Shown one piece after another: positions 1 to 6,753 of a stretch of 7,476 nt of DNA (position 1 is its first letter; every line of letters starts with the position of its first letter). A model generated the notes under the pieces. It made no database searches. It was given only the letters and a program-made list of their open reading frames with translations, and had not been told where the DNA came from. The stretch spans positions 1 to 7,476 of the forward strand of contig DMFQ01000266.1 of assembly GCA_003450555.1 (NCBI GenBank), written 5' to 3'. The DNA is from Ktedonobacter sp. (lineage in GTDB: Bacteria > Chloroflexota > Ktedonobacteria > Ktedonobacterales > Ktedonobacteraceae). Both the position numbers and the translations under genes were made by a program.

Positions 1-1
1 C

Positions 2-18
2 TGTGGATATGTGGATAA
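2..18 (-). promoter_or_regulatory. Two abutting DnaA-box-like 9-mers
   Basis: Bases 10-18 read TGTGGATAA, the exact complement of the consensus DnaA box TTATCCACA. Bases 2-10 read TGTGGATAT, one mismatch from the same consensus and in the same orientation. The two share one base, so their period is 8. In bacteria, DnaA binds such 9-mers at oriC and at some promoters. Here they lie about 90 bases upstream of the likely dnaG promoter, so DnaA control of the primase operon is possible. Binding is an inference, and the window edge hides any further boxes to the left. Confidence 0.4.
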
Positions 19-108
19 CTTTTCCCATATCCTCCGTATCCTCAAGCCTCGCTTATTCGTAGTAACAGATAGTACAATCGGGATATAAATACGTACAAGT
101 TTATACAT

Positions 109-137
109 TTGTTAATAGTAGCGCGACTTTCTAGAAT
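109..137 (+). promoter_or_regulatory. Candidate sigma-70-type promoter of dnaG
   Basis: TTGTTA at 109-114 (4 of 6 to the -35 consensus) is followed, after exactly 17 bases, by TAGAAT at 132-137 (5 of 6 to the -10 consensus). The predicted start of transcription is near 144, giving a leader of about 70 bases before the dnaG start. The surrounding AT-rich stretch supports the placement. Other -10-like hexamers nearby (73-78 and 84-89) lack a usable -35 partner. Confidence 0.45.
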
Positions 138-212
138 ATCGTCCGTTATATGTGGTGTAGGACAAACTGAACTACCTATCCCATTGACCAATTTGCTGAG
201 GAACCTGGTGCT

Positions 213-2288
213 ATGTCTATAATCGAGACAATCAAGGCAAAAATTGATGTGGTAGAAGAGATCGGTTTGGTTGTGGCGCTACAGAAGTCGGGAAAGTCCC
301 TTAAGGGTCTTTGCCCCTTTCATAACGAGCGTACTCCCTCGTTTTACGTGTTTGCGGAGACACAGACCTGGCATTGTTTCGGTTGCAATGAAGGCGGAGA
401 TGTTTTCTCCTTCGTACAGAAGCAACAAGGCCTGGAATTTCGTGAGACGCTGCAGTACCTGTCTGAAAAGGCGGGTGTTCCGGTCGATGACTATGGCGGT
501 CAAGATCCAGAGGCGGCGCGCGAAACAAATGCTCTCAAAGAGCGCCTGCGCAAGCTTAATGAGGACGCGCTGTTATGGTTTCATCAAATGCTGGTGCGCT
601 CGAGAGAGGCAGCTGAGGCTCGCGCATACGTCCAGAGTCGTGGCATCTCGGCTGATTCGGTGGTCACCTTTAGTCTCGGCTATGCTCCTGAGCAGTGGGA
701 TGGTCTGGCGCATTTTCTGTTGGGACGAGGCTATACAGAGCGCGAGTTGGTTAATGGTGGACTTGCGCGAGACCGTGATGGAGGGTTGGGTGGCAATGGC
801 GACAATAGTGGCGGGATCTATGATTACTTTCGGCACCGCCTGATTTTTCCCATTCGGGATATTCGTGGACGGGTGATCGGCTTTGGTGGTCGTGCTTTTG
901 GAGAAAACCAACCAAAGTATCTGAACTCGCCTCAAACGCTCTTGTTTGAGAAGAATAGCGTGTTGTACGCCATGGATATGGCCAGGGAAGCTATTAAACT
1001 CGCAAAACAAGTAGTGATTGTTGAGGGGTACGTGGATGCGGTAATTGCTCACCAGCATGGCACAAAGCAGACCGTAGCCTGTATCGGCAGCGCGATTACC
1101 GAAAAGCACATTCAACAACTGAAAAAACTGACCAGGCAAGTGACACTGGCCCTTGACCCCGATGCAGCCGGTGCGAGCGCCACCGAACATGGCATTCAGG
1201 AGGCCCTAAAAACCTTTGATCGCACCGTTGTTCCTGTACCATTGGCGGCGGCAAATCCAATTACGGGTAGACGCAAGCATCACGAACCGCGCGGTATGAT
1301 CCGTCTGGAAGAGCAAGTAGATGCTGAGATCAATGTCCTGCAGTTGCCACCCGGTGAAGATCCGGACGAGGTGATTAGAGAGAACGCTTCTCTCTGGGAC
1401 TACGCAGTGTCTCATCCGGTTCCGCTGGTAGATTACTACTTTAAAGTAAAAACAGTAGACCTCAATCTGCGAGAGCCAGGCGGTAAAACTGAGGCGGCCA
1501 AACGCCTGCTTCCGGTTATAGGTGTGATCAGTGACCGTGTCAAAAGAGATGCCTATATGCGGAAATTGTCTGGTATGATCAGCATCGATGAGCGTACTCT
1601 CTATGACGAGTTGCAGAACATCTTAAAGGGGCAGAGGACATCAAGTGTTATCGCACAATTCTCCGCGCCGATGGGACAGCAACAGGCGAGCAGAAGAAAT
1701 AGTGGAGCTTCCCAAGCATCCTTAACAGAGCCTCCCAGCGAAGCAGGAGGAGTACCCAGAGCGGGTACGCAGGATGCTCAAGATGGTAAGCCACAGGTTG
1801 CGCTGGGGCTTGACAAATGGAAGAGCAATACGTTACAATGGGAGGACTACCTGATTGGGCTACTCTTGCACAACCCTGGGTTAAGTCTGCATGTTTGTGG
1901 TATAATAGCTGATGGAGACTTTGCTGGGACTGACACGCGAGAGTTGTACCACATTCTCAACTCTGTTTTTCAACGTGGCTCTTCCTCCTTACATGAACCC
2001 TTAGAACAATTAGTGCCTTCTGCGTTGCTGACAACAGTTACGAGAGCGCGGAAGCGTATTGAGTCCGGTACTCCTTTAGATGGAGAGGGACAGATAAAAT
2101 CTGCTGTTCAATGTGCCAACCGACTCAAACGAAGAAGCTTGCTACAATTGAATAAAGAATTACAGTATATTCTGCGAGAAGCACAAGATACTGGCGATGT
2201 TGCAACGGTGCAACAACTTCGGCGAGAACTGTTAGCAATTCATCAACAGTTGCGCACAATTGATTCGGCAACGCATTTGCAGGGGTGA
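213..2288 (+). CDS. dnaG: DNA primase DnaG
   Basis: This is the bacterial replicative primase, which makes RNA primers for the lagging strand while bound to the replicative helicase. At 691 residues it is somewhat longer than the usual ~580-650. The N-terminal CHC2 zinc finger uses C34, H37, C55 and C58. The catalytic core begins near residue 205 (YFRHRLIFPIRD, then GRVIGFGGR). The TOPRIM domain follows, with metal-binding E271 in VEGYVDA and D315/D317 in LALDPDAAG. Two insertions stand out: a Gly-rich loop at about 186-202 and about 30 residues at 344-372, just before the LPPGEDPDEVI motif. A Gln/Ser/Gly-rich linker (about 471-533) leads to a helical C-terminal domain (536-691), the expected helicase-binding region. 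The ATG at 213 is preceded by GAGGA at 198-202, about 10 bases away. rpoD lies downstream on the same strand, as in the macromolecular synthesis operon. I am very sure of the family. Confidence 0.98.
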   Translation: MSIIETIKAKIDVVEEIGLVVALQKSGKSLKGLCPFHNERTPSFYVFAETQTWHCFGCNEGGDVFSFVQKQQGLEFRETLQYLSEKAGVPVDDYGGQDPEAARETNALKERLRKLNEDALLWFHQMLVRSREAAEARAYVQSRGISADSVVTFSLGYAPEQWDGLAHFLLGRGYTERELVNGGLARDRDGGLGGNGDNSGGIYDYFRHRLIFPIRDIRGRVIGFGGRAFGENQPKYLNSPQTLLFEKNSVLYAMDMAREAIKLAKQVVIVEGYVDAVIAHQHGTKQTVACIGSAITEKHIQQLKKLTRQVTLALDPDAAGASATEHGIQEALKTFDRTVVPVPLAAANPITGRRKHHEPRGMIRLEEQVDAEINVLQLPPGEDPDEVIRENASLWDYAVSHPVPLVDYYFKVKTVDLNLREPGGKTEAAKRLLPVIGVISDRVKRDAYMRKLSGMISIDERTLYDELQNILKGQRTSSVIAQFSAPMGQQQASRRNSGASQASLTEPPSEAGGVPRAGTQDAQDGKPQVALGLDKWKSNTLQWEDYLIGLLLHNPGLSLHVCGIIADGDFAGTDTRELYHILNSVFQRGSSSLHEPLEQLVPSALLTTVTRARKRIESGTPLDGEGQIKSAVQCANRLKRRSLLQLNKELQYILREAQDTGDVATVQQLRRELLAIHQQLRTIDSATHLQG
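1898..1906 (+). promoter_or_regulatory. Candidate internal extended -10 promoter for rpoD
   Basis: TGG followed by TATAAT (1901-1906) is a perfect -10 hexamer with the TGn extension, lying inside the helicase-binding domain coding region of dnaG. No good -35 sits 16-18 bases upstream, but extended -10 promoters can work without one. It would start a transcript near 1913 with a leader of about 530 bases before rpoD. Escherichia coli has internal rpoD promoters within dnaG, so the position makes biological sense. It may also be chance within coding sequence. Confidence 0.3.
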
Positions 2289-2326
2289 CGAAATCCTTCG
2301 CGTTCGATGTGTGTCGGTTTGGTTGA

Positions 2327-2333
2327 TTATAAC
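2327..2333 (+). promoter_or_regulatory. Weak candidate -10 element in the dnaG-rpoD gap
   Basis: The 153-base gap (2289-2441) between dnaG and rpoD holds TATAAC at 2328-2333, five of six to the -10 consensus. The bases at the -35 distance do not resemble TTGACA. I see no terminator hairpin in this gap, so read-through from dnaG into rpoD is expected. A local rpoD promoter here is possible but weakly supported. Nothing else stands out in this stretch apart from the rpoD ribosome binding site. Confidence 0.2.
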
Positions 2334-2427
2334 CTTTTATGGAATGTAGTGGAATCATCTTTACCACATTGGATCAGAAAACGGGATTTATCAATTTATT
2401 CGTTTATCACCCTGGACCTGTTTTCTG

Positions 2428-2435
2428 AAGGGGGA
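2428..2435 (+). promoter_or_regulatory. Ribosome binding site that fixes the rpoD start
   Basis: AAGGGGGA lies 6 bases before the ATG at 2442. The open frame extends upstream to an ATG at 2307, but that codon has no Shine-Dalgarno sequence and the 45 extra residues do not look like sigma factor. The 2442 start is therefore preferred. Confidence 0.7.
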
Positions 2436-2441
2436 TGCCTA

Positions 2442-3701
2442 ATGGTGAATAGGGAACAAGAAGTGATTGATCGGGTACAAAATGAGCGTGTTGTACACAC
2501 GGAACCTTTAAGAGAGATGTTCATCGTCGAACCTTTTGAAGAGTCCTTAATGCGTAATACGGAAACTGTTTTTGATATCGATACGGTAGGTCATCATACT
2601 CAGGCTACCGAGAGCGGCAGTCTTGTAACTCCCGCCGGTGAGCAAGAGCCGTTTGACCTGTTTTCTAAACTGCAGGACGAAGAGTCTATGGACGCCCTGG
2701 ATTCAACGAAAGAGCCACCAGCAGACTGGGAGCCTGGCCCGGAAGATGAGGTAGATATCATGGCTAATGCTAAGTGGGACGATCTGCACGATGGCTTTGG
2801 AATCGTGGTTGCTGACCTGGAAAGTAGCCTGGACGATCCTGTGCGGATGTATCTCCGCGAAATTGGCCGCGTCCCCTTGCTTTCCGCCGAGGAAGAGGTT
2901 AAGCTGGCACAACGCATGGAGCGCGGGAAGGCTGAGCGTCTAAAGGCCGTTCCAAACCGTCGTTATGTTGATGACGGAGATGAAGCCCAGCGTCGCTTGA
3001 CTGAGGCAAACTTGCGCCTGGTGGTCAGCGTTGCGAAAAAGTATATTGGTCGTGGTATGAGCCTGCTGGATCTGATCCAGGAGGGTAATATTGGCTTGAT
3101 TCGTGCCGTTGAGAAATTCGACTACACGAAGGGTTACAAGTTTAGTACGTATGCAACCTGGTGGATTCGCCAGGCTATCACGCGCGCTATCGCCGATCAG
3201 GCGCGCACGATTCGTATCCCCGTTCATATGGTGGAGACGATCAACCGCTTGATCCGCATTAGTCGCCGCCTGCTACAGGACCTCGGGCGTGAACCTACGT
3301 CCGAAGAGATCGCTGAACAGATGGAGATAAGCGCGGAAAAAGTACGCGAGATCATCAAGGTTAGCCAGGAGCCTGTCAGCCTCGAGACTCCCATCGGTGA
3401 AGAGGACGATAGCCACCTGGGCGACTTTATCGAGGACCACACTGCCCTGGCTCCCGCCGACGCGGCCAGCCATCAACTGCTCAAAGAGCAGGTAGAGGAT
3501 GTCCTCGATAGCTTGACTGAGCGCGAGCGTAAAGTGCTCCAGTTGCGTTTCGGCCTCGATGACGGTCGCAGCCGCACCCTGGAAGAAGTTGGCAAAGAGT
3601 TTCACGTCACTCGTGAGCGTATTCGCCAAATTGAAGCCAAGGCTCTGCGCAAACTACGCCATCCCAGCCGCAGCCGCAAGCTGAAAGACTACCTTGATTA
3701 G
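2442..3701 (+). CDS. rpoD: Primary RNA polymerase sigma factor (sigma-70 family, RpoD/SigA)
   Basis: This 419-residue protein is the main housekeeping sigma factor. It directs core RNA polymerase to -35/-10 promoters. Residues 1-130 form an acidic N-terminal extension with little likeness to a standard region 1.1. Region 1.2 starts at D131 ([17 protein letters not shown]). Region 2 spans about 184-263 and includes [30 protein letters not shown] and the promoter-melting and -10-reading stretch [13 protein letters not shown]. Region 3 covers about 264-340. Region 4 covers about 346-419, with the [15 protein letters not shown] motif and the -35-reading helix-turn-helix [22 protein letters not shown]. 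The complete region 1.2/2/3/4 set and the RFGL and RERIRQIE signatures mark it as a group 1 or close group 2 sigma. The dnaG neighbour favours the primary sigma. It ends 13 bases before a strong terminator. Confidence 0.96.
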   Translation: MVNREQEVIDRVQNERVVHTEPLREMFIVEPFEESLMRNTETVFDIDTVGHHTQATESGSLVTPAGEQEPFDLFSKLQDEESMDALDSTKEPPADWEPGPEDEVDIMANAKWDDLHDGFGIVVADLESSLDDPVRMYLREIGRVPLLSAEEEVKLAQRMERGKAERLKAVPNRRYVDDGDEAQRRLTEANLRLVVSVAKKYIGRGMSLLDLIQEGNIGLIRAVEKFDYTKGYKFSTYATWWIRQAITRAIADQARTIRIPVHMVETINRLIRISRRLLQDLGREPTSEEIAEQMEISAEKVREIIKVSQEPVSLETPIGEEDDSHLGDFIEDHTALAPADAASHQLLKEQVEDVLDSLTERERKVLQLRFGLDDGRSRTLEEVGKEFHVTRERIRQIEAKALRKLRHPSRSRKLKDYLD

Positions 3702-3714
3702 GTATTAGTAGCAT

Positions 3715-3767
3715 AAAAAAGAAGCCGCCTGGCAATCCGTAACGATGGGCCAGGCGGCTTCTTTTTT
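3715..3767. terminator. Bidirectional intrinsic terminator
   Basis: A perfect 13-bp stem (3721-3733 with 3749-3761, GAAGCCGCCTGGC and its complement) encloses a 15-base loop. It is flanked by six A (3715-3720) and six T (3762-3767), which extend the pairing to 19 bp. It lies between the convergent rpoD stop (3701) and methyltransferase stop (3771). The symmetry gives a T tract after the hairpin on both strands, so it should end transcripts from both sides. Confidence 0.95.
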
Positions 3768-3770
3768 ATA

Positions 3771-4472
3771 CTATCTGCTCGGTTTTTTCCAAACGAGGGA
3801 ATAGCGCCAGAGCAGGTGTCTTCTCACCTGTGCTCCTGGCAGGACAGCTCGACAGATGTGACGCAGTTGCGCGAGTGTCAGATACGAATCATACTGTCCA
3901 TGCTCAGCCCATGCCTCCTGGACTTCTTGTGGTTCCTTGATTCGACCAGTCTTCAGGTATTTCAAGAGGATGTTTATAGGGATAGCTGCCAGCAAGGTGA
4001 AGCTATCAGCGGGGCGTGCTTGATAGAGGTCAAGCACGATGAGCGTTCCGTTCACTGCCAACGCCGTTTTCAATTTGCTGAGAATATCCTCCATCGGCAG
4101 GTGATGGAGGGTGGCAATGGAGACGATGCAATCGAACTGCTCAGGAGGAAACTCTAGAGACAGCACGTCTGCCACCCGAAAGTCGATGTTTGCGTATGAT
4201 GCTGAGCGCTCTTGCGCAAGACGGATCATCTGCGGAGACAGGTCGAGAGCTAGCACATGCTCCACACGACGTGCTAAGAGACGGACAAATGCCCCCGTAC
4301 CACATCCTATTTCGAGTGCACTGCGGCTATACGGCGGAACCTGCTTCAGAATGAAGCGATGGTAGTGACTATTGTGGTCCCACTCCTCCCGCGACAGCAA
4401 TGCTAAGCGGTCAAAATCTGCTTGAATGCGAGCAACGTCAATGCTATCTTTTATGGCTTTTGTTTGTCTCAT
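3771..4472 (-). CDS. Class I SAM-dependent methyltransferase
   Basis: This 233-residue cytoplasmic protein has the Rossmann-like fold motifs of the methyltransferase type 11/25 families. Motif I is LEIGCGTG (about residues 53-60). The acidic residue ending strand 2 is D77 in ALDLSPQMI. D102 in VADVLS is the likely adenine-contacting residue. The motif IV region is FDCIVSIATLHHLP (113-126), followed by the strand with GTLIVLDLY. These features show SAM binding but not the substrate. The HHLP pattern is common in enzymes acting on small molecules, but I would not go further. The start chosen is the ATG at 4472, whose ATGA overlaps the stop of the upstream peptidase by four bases. An in-frame ATG at 4490 would add six residues. 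Neither has a clear Shine-Dalgarno sequence, so translation is probably coupled to the peptidase gene. The gene ends 3 bases from the shared terminator. Confidence 0.9.
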   Translation of the reverse strand: MRQTKAIKDSIDVARIQADFDRLALLSREEWDHNSHYHRFILKQVPPYSRSALEIGCGTGAFVRLLARRVEHVLALDLSPQMIRLAQERSASYANIDFRVADVLSLEFPPEQFDCIVSIATLHHLPMEDILSKLKTALAVNGTLIVLDLYQARPADSFTLLAAIPINILLKYLKTGRIKEPQEVQEAWAEHGQYDSYLTLAQLRHICRAVLPGAQVRRHLLWRYSLVWKKPSR

Positions 4473-5236
4473 GATCGCAATTTGCCACATTGCTGCAACA
4501 CGAAGGCAAATGCATCGGCTCGCTCTTCGTACACTTGCTGCCTGGTCGATCCCATACCATGGCCTGCCTGGAAATCGACGCGCAGGAGCACAGGTTTCCC
4601 CGAAGCGGTTGCAGCCTGCAGCCGCGCGGCCATTTTCGCTGGTTGCCAGACTACGACACGGGGATCATTGAAGCCGCCCGTGAGTAGCACCGCCGGATAA
4701 TGCGTGCCGTCCTTGACTCTTGCGTAGGAATCCGTGATGGATAGGCCTTTGAAACCATCTTCAGTGGTGACGCTGCCAAACTCCTGGACGTTAGGTGGAC
4801 CATTTTCGGTTAACTCGAAGCGCAGCCCATTCGTCACAGGCACAAACATCAGCATAACTGCCCACAAATCGGGACGGCGTACCAGTGCGCCACCGGTAGG
4901 AATGCCCCCGGCGCTTCCACCTTCTCCCGCCAGGCATTCAGGGCGCGTAAACCCCTGTTTGACGAGATACTCTCCACAGGCAATGAAATCATCTATCGTA
5001 GTGTGCTTATTGAGCATCTTCCCGGCTTTGTGCCATCCCTCACCGTACTCACCGCCGCCACGCATATGGGCTACGGCAAAGACGCCGCCACGCTCATACC
5101 AGGCAAGCATCGAGGGATCAAAGAAGGCTTTGATGGAAATACCATATGAACCATAGCCCATCAGAAGCGTAGGGTTGTTGCCATCCAGTTTCAGATCTTT
5201 GGCATGGAATGATAGAAAGAGGAATCTGCACTCCAT
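4469..5236 (-). CDS. C-terminal fragment of the S9A peptidase (catalytic hydrolase half)
   Basis: This frame carries the peptidase S9 catalytic domain. Family-like sequence starts at 5209 (FHAKDLKLDGNNPTLL) and runs to the stop at 4469. It includes the GYGSYG oxyanion-side motif, AHMRGGGEYGEGWH, the nucleophile elbow GEGGSAGG, the Asp motif GFNDPRV and the His motif AGHG. A stand-alone start could only be the ATG at 5236 or a TTG at 5251. Neither has a spaced Shine-Dalgarno sequence, and the residues before 5209 read out of frame relative to the family. Independent translation is doubtful. Confidence 0.65.
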   Translation of the reverse strand: MECRFLFLSFHAKDLKLDGNNPTLLMGYGSYGISIKAFFDPSMLAWYERGGVFAVAHMRGGGEYGEGWHKAGKMLNKHTTIDDFIACGEYLVKQGFTRPECLAGEGGSAGGIPTGGALVRRPDLWAVMLMFVPVTNGLRFELTENGPPNVQEFGSVTTEDGFKGLSITDSYARVKDGTHYPAVLLTGGFNDPRVVVWQPAKMAARLQAATASGKPVLLRVDFQAGHGMGSTRQQVYEERADAFAFVLQQCGKLRS

Positions 5237-6554
5237 CCTGTGCCGGCGCAAATACCTCGCGCACCTCTAGCTTGCTCACGTCAATTGGAGAGGGTGGAAT
5301 CCAGCTCGTATCTGTGATGCTCCCACGGTTGGCGTCGCAGCGATACAGCCGTGGTGATACTAACCAGGAAGAGAGATAAAGCAATACCTCCAGGTTCGCA
5401 GCCTCATTCGTCAAGTCTATGATTGTCCCCTCGAAAGGCAGGGGAAGCTGCTCAGGCTCGCCACCGCTCAACTTAATCCGTCGTATTCGTCCTATTCCAC
5501 CATCAAGATCGCGCGTGAGCAGGTAATCCCCGGCAATCCGTATCTCCTCGATGACAGCCTGGCTTTCCGGCACCACTATTGGAGCATGTACAATGTCAGG
5601 CTTCTTAAGTGAAGTCGCGATCACTTTGTAGCGCTCTGCATCCTTGTGCGTTGTGAAATAAATGGTATCCCCAATCCAGGCATAGCTGGTCACTTCATCC
5701 TCAAGATCAGCAATCTTCGTCCAGGGACAGTCAGCCGGGTCAGCCAGCGCGGAACGTGGGGCCGCATACAAGGTCAACTCGTTGCGATCCCCGTGCCTGA
5801 TCTCGCCGATCATCCACTCGCTGGTTGCTCTTGTGAACACCAGCGGAGTATCATCGCGTGCAATCTCTACTCGTGGGTTGATGCCTCGCCCAAAGACAAC
5901 CGGATCCCTATCGGGATCGTCGCCCAGACGATGCAGATAGGTACAACCATCTCTGTAATGATCGGTTAACGGCGCATCAGGGGCGCGCTGGGGAAAGCGG
6001 TGGTAAAGGAAGGAGCGATGATCCTCCAGCCAGTTGACCGTTGTGAGATGAGTACGGCTGATAGCAAGATCGAGCGTCTTGCCACTCTCTACTTCCAGCA
6101 CATAGAGCGTGCTATCCTCTGAGCCGCCTTGTGAGAGGCCATATGCAACATGCAGGCCGTCGCGTGCGGGAAAGTACCAATCGACAGCTGTATGCACTGC
6201 ACCTTCTAGCGTATTGGGGTCGAAGAGGGTTTTCTCCTCCCCATTTACGGCAAAACGCACCATCAGCCGGGCAAGCTTCTCGCCAGGATCGCGCCGGTAG
6301 TAAAAGACATTTCCTCCGGCAATGCTGAAAGAGAAAAAGCTGGTGCTGGCATTGTCCAATTCTTTGATGCGCGCCAGCAACGTTTCCCGCTCAGGCAACG
6401 CGTCCAGGTATGCCCTGCTGTAGGCCGCCTGCTCCTTAATCCAGGACGCCATCTCCTCACTTTTCCAATCTTCCATCCAGCGATAGGGATCTTCGATAGT
6501 CGTGCCAAAGTAGGTATCACGCACCACTTCAACTCGAGCGACAGGTTGTTTCAT
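5118..6554 (-). CDS. N-terminal fragment of the S9A peptidase (beta-propeller half)
   Basis: This is the frame entered from the ATG at 6554. Residues 1-448 match the S9 N-terminal domain, beginning with the family signature DPYRWMED near the N-terminus, followed by helical SWIKEQ and DALPER segments and propeller blades. After the frameshift it adds about 30 unrelated residues (from IPCQRSETGW onward) and stops at 5118. Translated alone, it lacks the whole hydrolase domain and every catalytic residue, so it would be inactive as a peptidase. Confidence 0.75.
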   Translation of the reverse strand: MKQPVARVEVVRDTYFGTTIEDPYRWMEDWKSEEMASWIKEQAAYSRAYLDALPERETLLARIKELDNASTSFFSFSIAGGNVFYYRRDPGEKLARLMVRFAVNGEEKTLFDPNTLEGAVHTAVDWYFPARDGLHVAYGLSQGGSEDSTLYVLEVESGKTLDLAISRTHLTTVNWLEDHRSFLYHRFPQRAPDAPLTDHYRDGCTYLHRLGDDPDRDPVVFGRGINPRVEIARDDTPLVFTRATSEWMIGEIRHGDRNELTLYAAPRSALADPADCPWTKIADLEDEVTSYAWIGDTIYFTTHKDAERYKVIATSLKKPDIVHAPIVVPESQAVIEEIRIAGDYLLTRDLDGGIGRIRRIKLSGGEPEQLPLPFEGTIIDLTNEAANLEVLLYLSSWLVSPRLYRCDANRGSITDTSWIPPSPIDVSKLEVREVFAPAQDGVQIPLSIIPCQRSETGWQQPYASDGLWFIWYFHQSLL

Positions 6555-6612
6555 GCCATACCTCTCTTTCGTTGCCCTGACGATGAGCACTTACACGCAT
6601 TTTCCAACATGT

Positions 6613-6618
6613 ATTATA
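6613..6618 (-). promoter_or_regulatory. Candidate -10 of the peptidase-methyltransferase unit
   Basis: Read on the minus strand this is a perfect TATAAT, giving a predicted start near 6606 and a leader of about 50 bases before the peptidase ATG at 6554. The bases 17 upstream (GGCGAG) are a poor -35. The position in the divergent gap and the exact hexamer are the only support. Confidence 0.4.
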
Positions 6619-6668
6619 CTATGCTCACAAGAAACCTCGCCACGAGCTCATCTTCACCGGAAAATGCT

Positions 6669-6681
6669 ACTTTCAGAAAGT
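6669..6681. promoter_or_regulatory. 13-base palindrome, possible operator
   Basis: ACTTTC-A-GAAAGT is a perfect inverted repeat with 6-base arms around one central base. It lies in the divergent gap, centred about 44 bases upstream of the predicted start for the flavin-type gene. The core TCAGAAA (6673-6679) recurs directly at 6695-6701, 22 bases or about two helical turns away. A dimeric regulator site is a reasonable guess, but no regulator is encoded in the window. Confidence 0.3.
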
Positions 6682-6706
6682 CTAGGAAATGCCCTCAGAA
6701 AATAGC

Positions 6707-6712
6707 TATAAT
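6707..6712 (+). promoter_or_regulatory. Candidate -10 of the PPOX-class gene
   Basis: This is a perfect TATAAT on the plus strand, with a predicted start near 6719 and a leader of about 35 bases before the ATG at 6754. The -35 position (6684-6689, AGGAAA) matches poorly, which would fit a promoter that needs an activator. Support rests on the exact hexamer and its distance from the gene. Confidence 0.45.
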
Positions 6713-6753
6713 GATATTGGGAATGATAGCATCTCAGCAGAAAGAGTATATTC

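Larger units (their letters stand above)
4469..6554 (-). pseudogene. Prolyl oligopeptidase family (S9A) serine peptidase, interrupted by a one-base frameshift
   Basis: Joined across one extra base, this region encodes a 694-residue S9A peptidase, the normal length for the family (about 680-710). Such enzymes are usually cytosolic and cleave short peptides, often after proline. The propeller domain occupies about residues 1-415 and the alpha/beta-hydrolase domain the remainder. The frame changes near 5210: the first frame reads IPLSI and the second resumes FHAKDLKLDG. Skipping the single A (minus strand) at 5210 gives a continuous family-like sequence with no residue lost. In the joined numbering the catalytic residues are S547 (GGSAGG), D630 (GFNDPRV) and H665 (AGHG), all present. 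The start is the ATG at 6554, with GAGAGG about 6 bases upstream. An in-frame ATG at 6590 is less likely. No signal peptide is seen. It could be a recent pseudogene, a sequencing error or, less likely, a programmed shift. Confidence 0.85.

Noticed and set aside
2..88. Open frame of 28 codons running from the window edge to a stop at about 86-88, possibly the tail of an upstream gene
   Set aside because: It is short and AT-rich, has no recognisable motif, and overlaps the DnaA-box-like repeats. Nothing supports it as coding.
573..1190. 205-codon open frame on the minus strand inside dnaG
   Set aside because: It is a shadow of the dnaG reading frame. The protein has no recognisable motif and the dnaG frame is unambiguous.
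1752..1768. 6-bp hairpin GTACCC-AGAGC-GGGTAC in dnaG
   Set aside because: It lies in the linker coding region with no T tract after it, so it is probably incidental.
2307..2441. 45-residue N-terminal extension of the sigma factor from the ATG at 2307
   Set aside because: There is no Shine-Dalgarno sequence at 2307, while a strong one precedes 2442. The extra residues do not resemble sigma factor.
4734..5156. 140-codon plus-strand open frame opposite the peptidase catalytic domain
   Set aside because: The opposite strand encodes a clear S9 catalytic domain with its triad. The plus-strand product is Pro/Ser-rich shadow sequence.
5200..5225. Programmed +1 ribosomal frameshift site in the peptidase
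   Set aside because: There is no homopolymer, rare-codon-plus-stop or Shine-Dalgarno-like stimulator at the junction, so an indel or sequence error is simpler.
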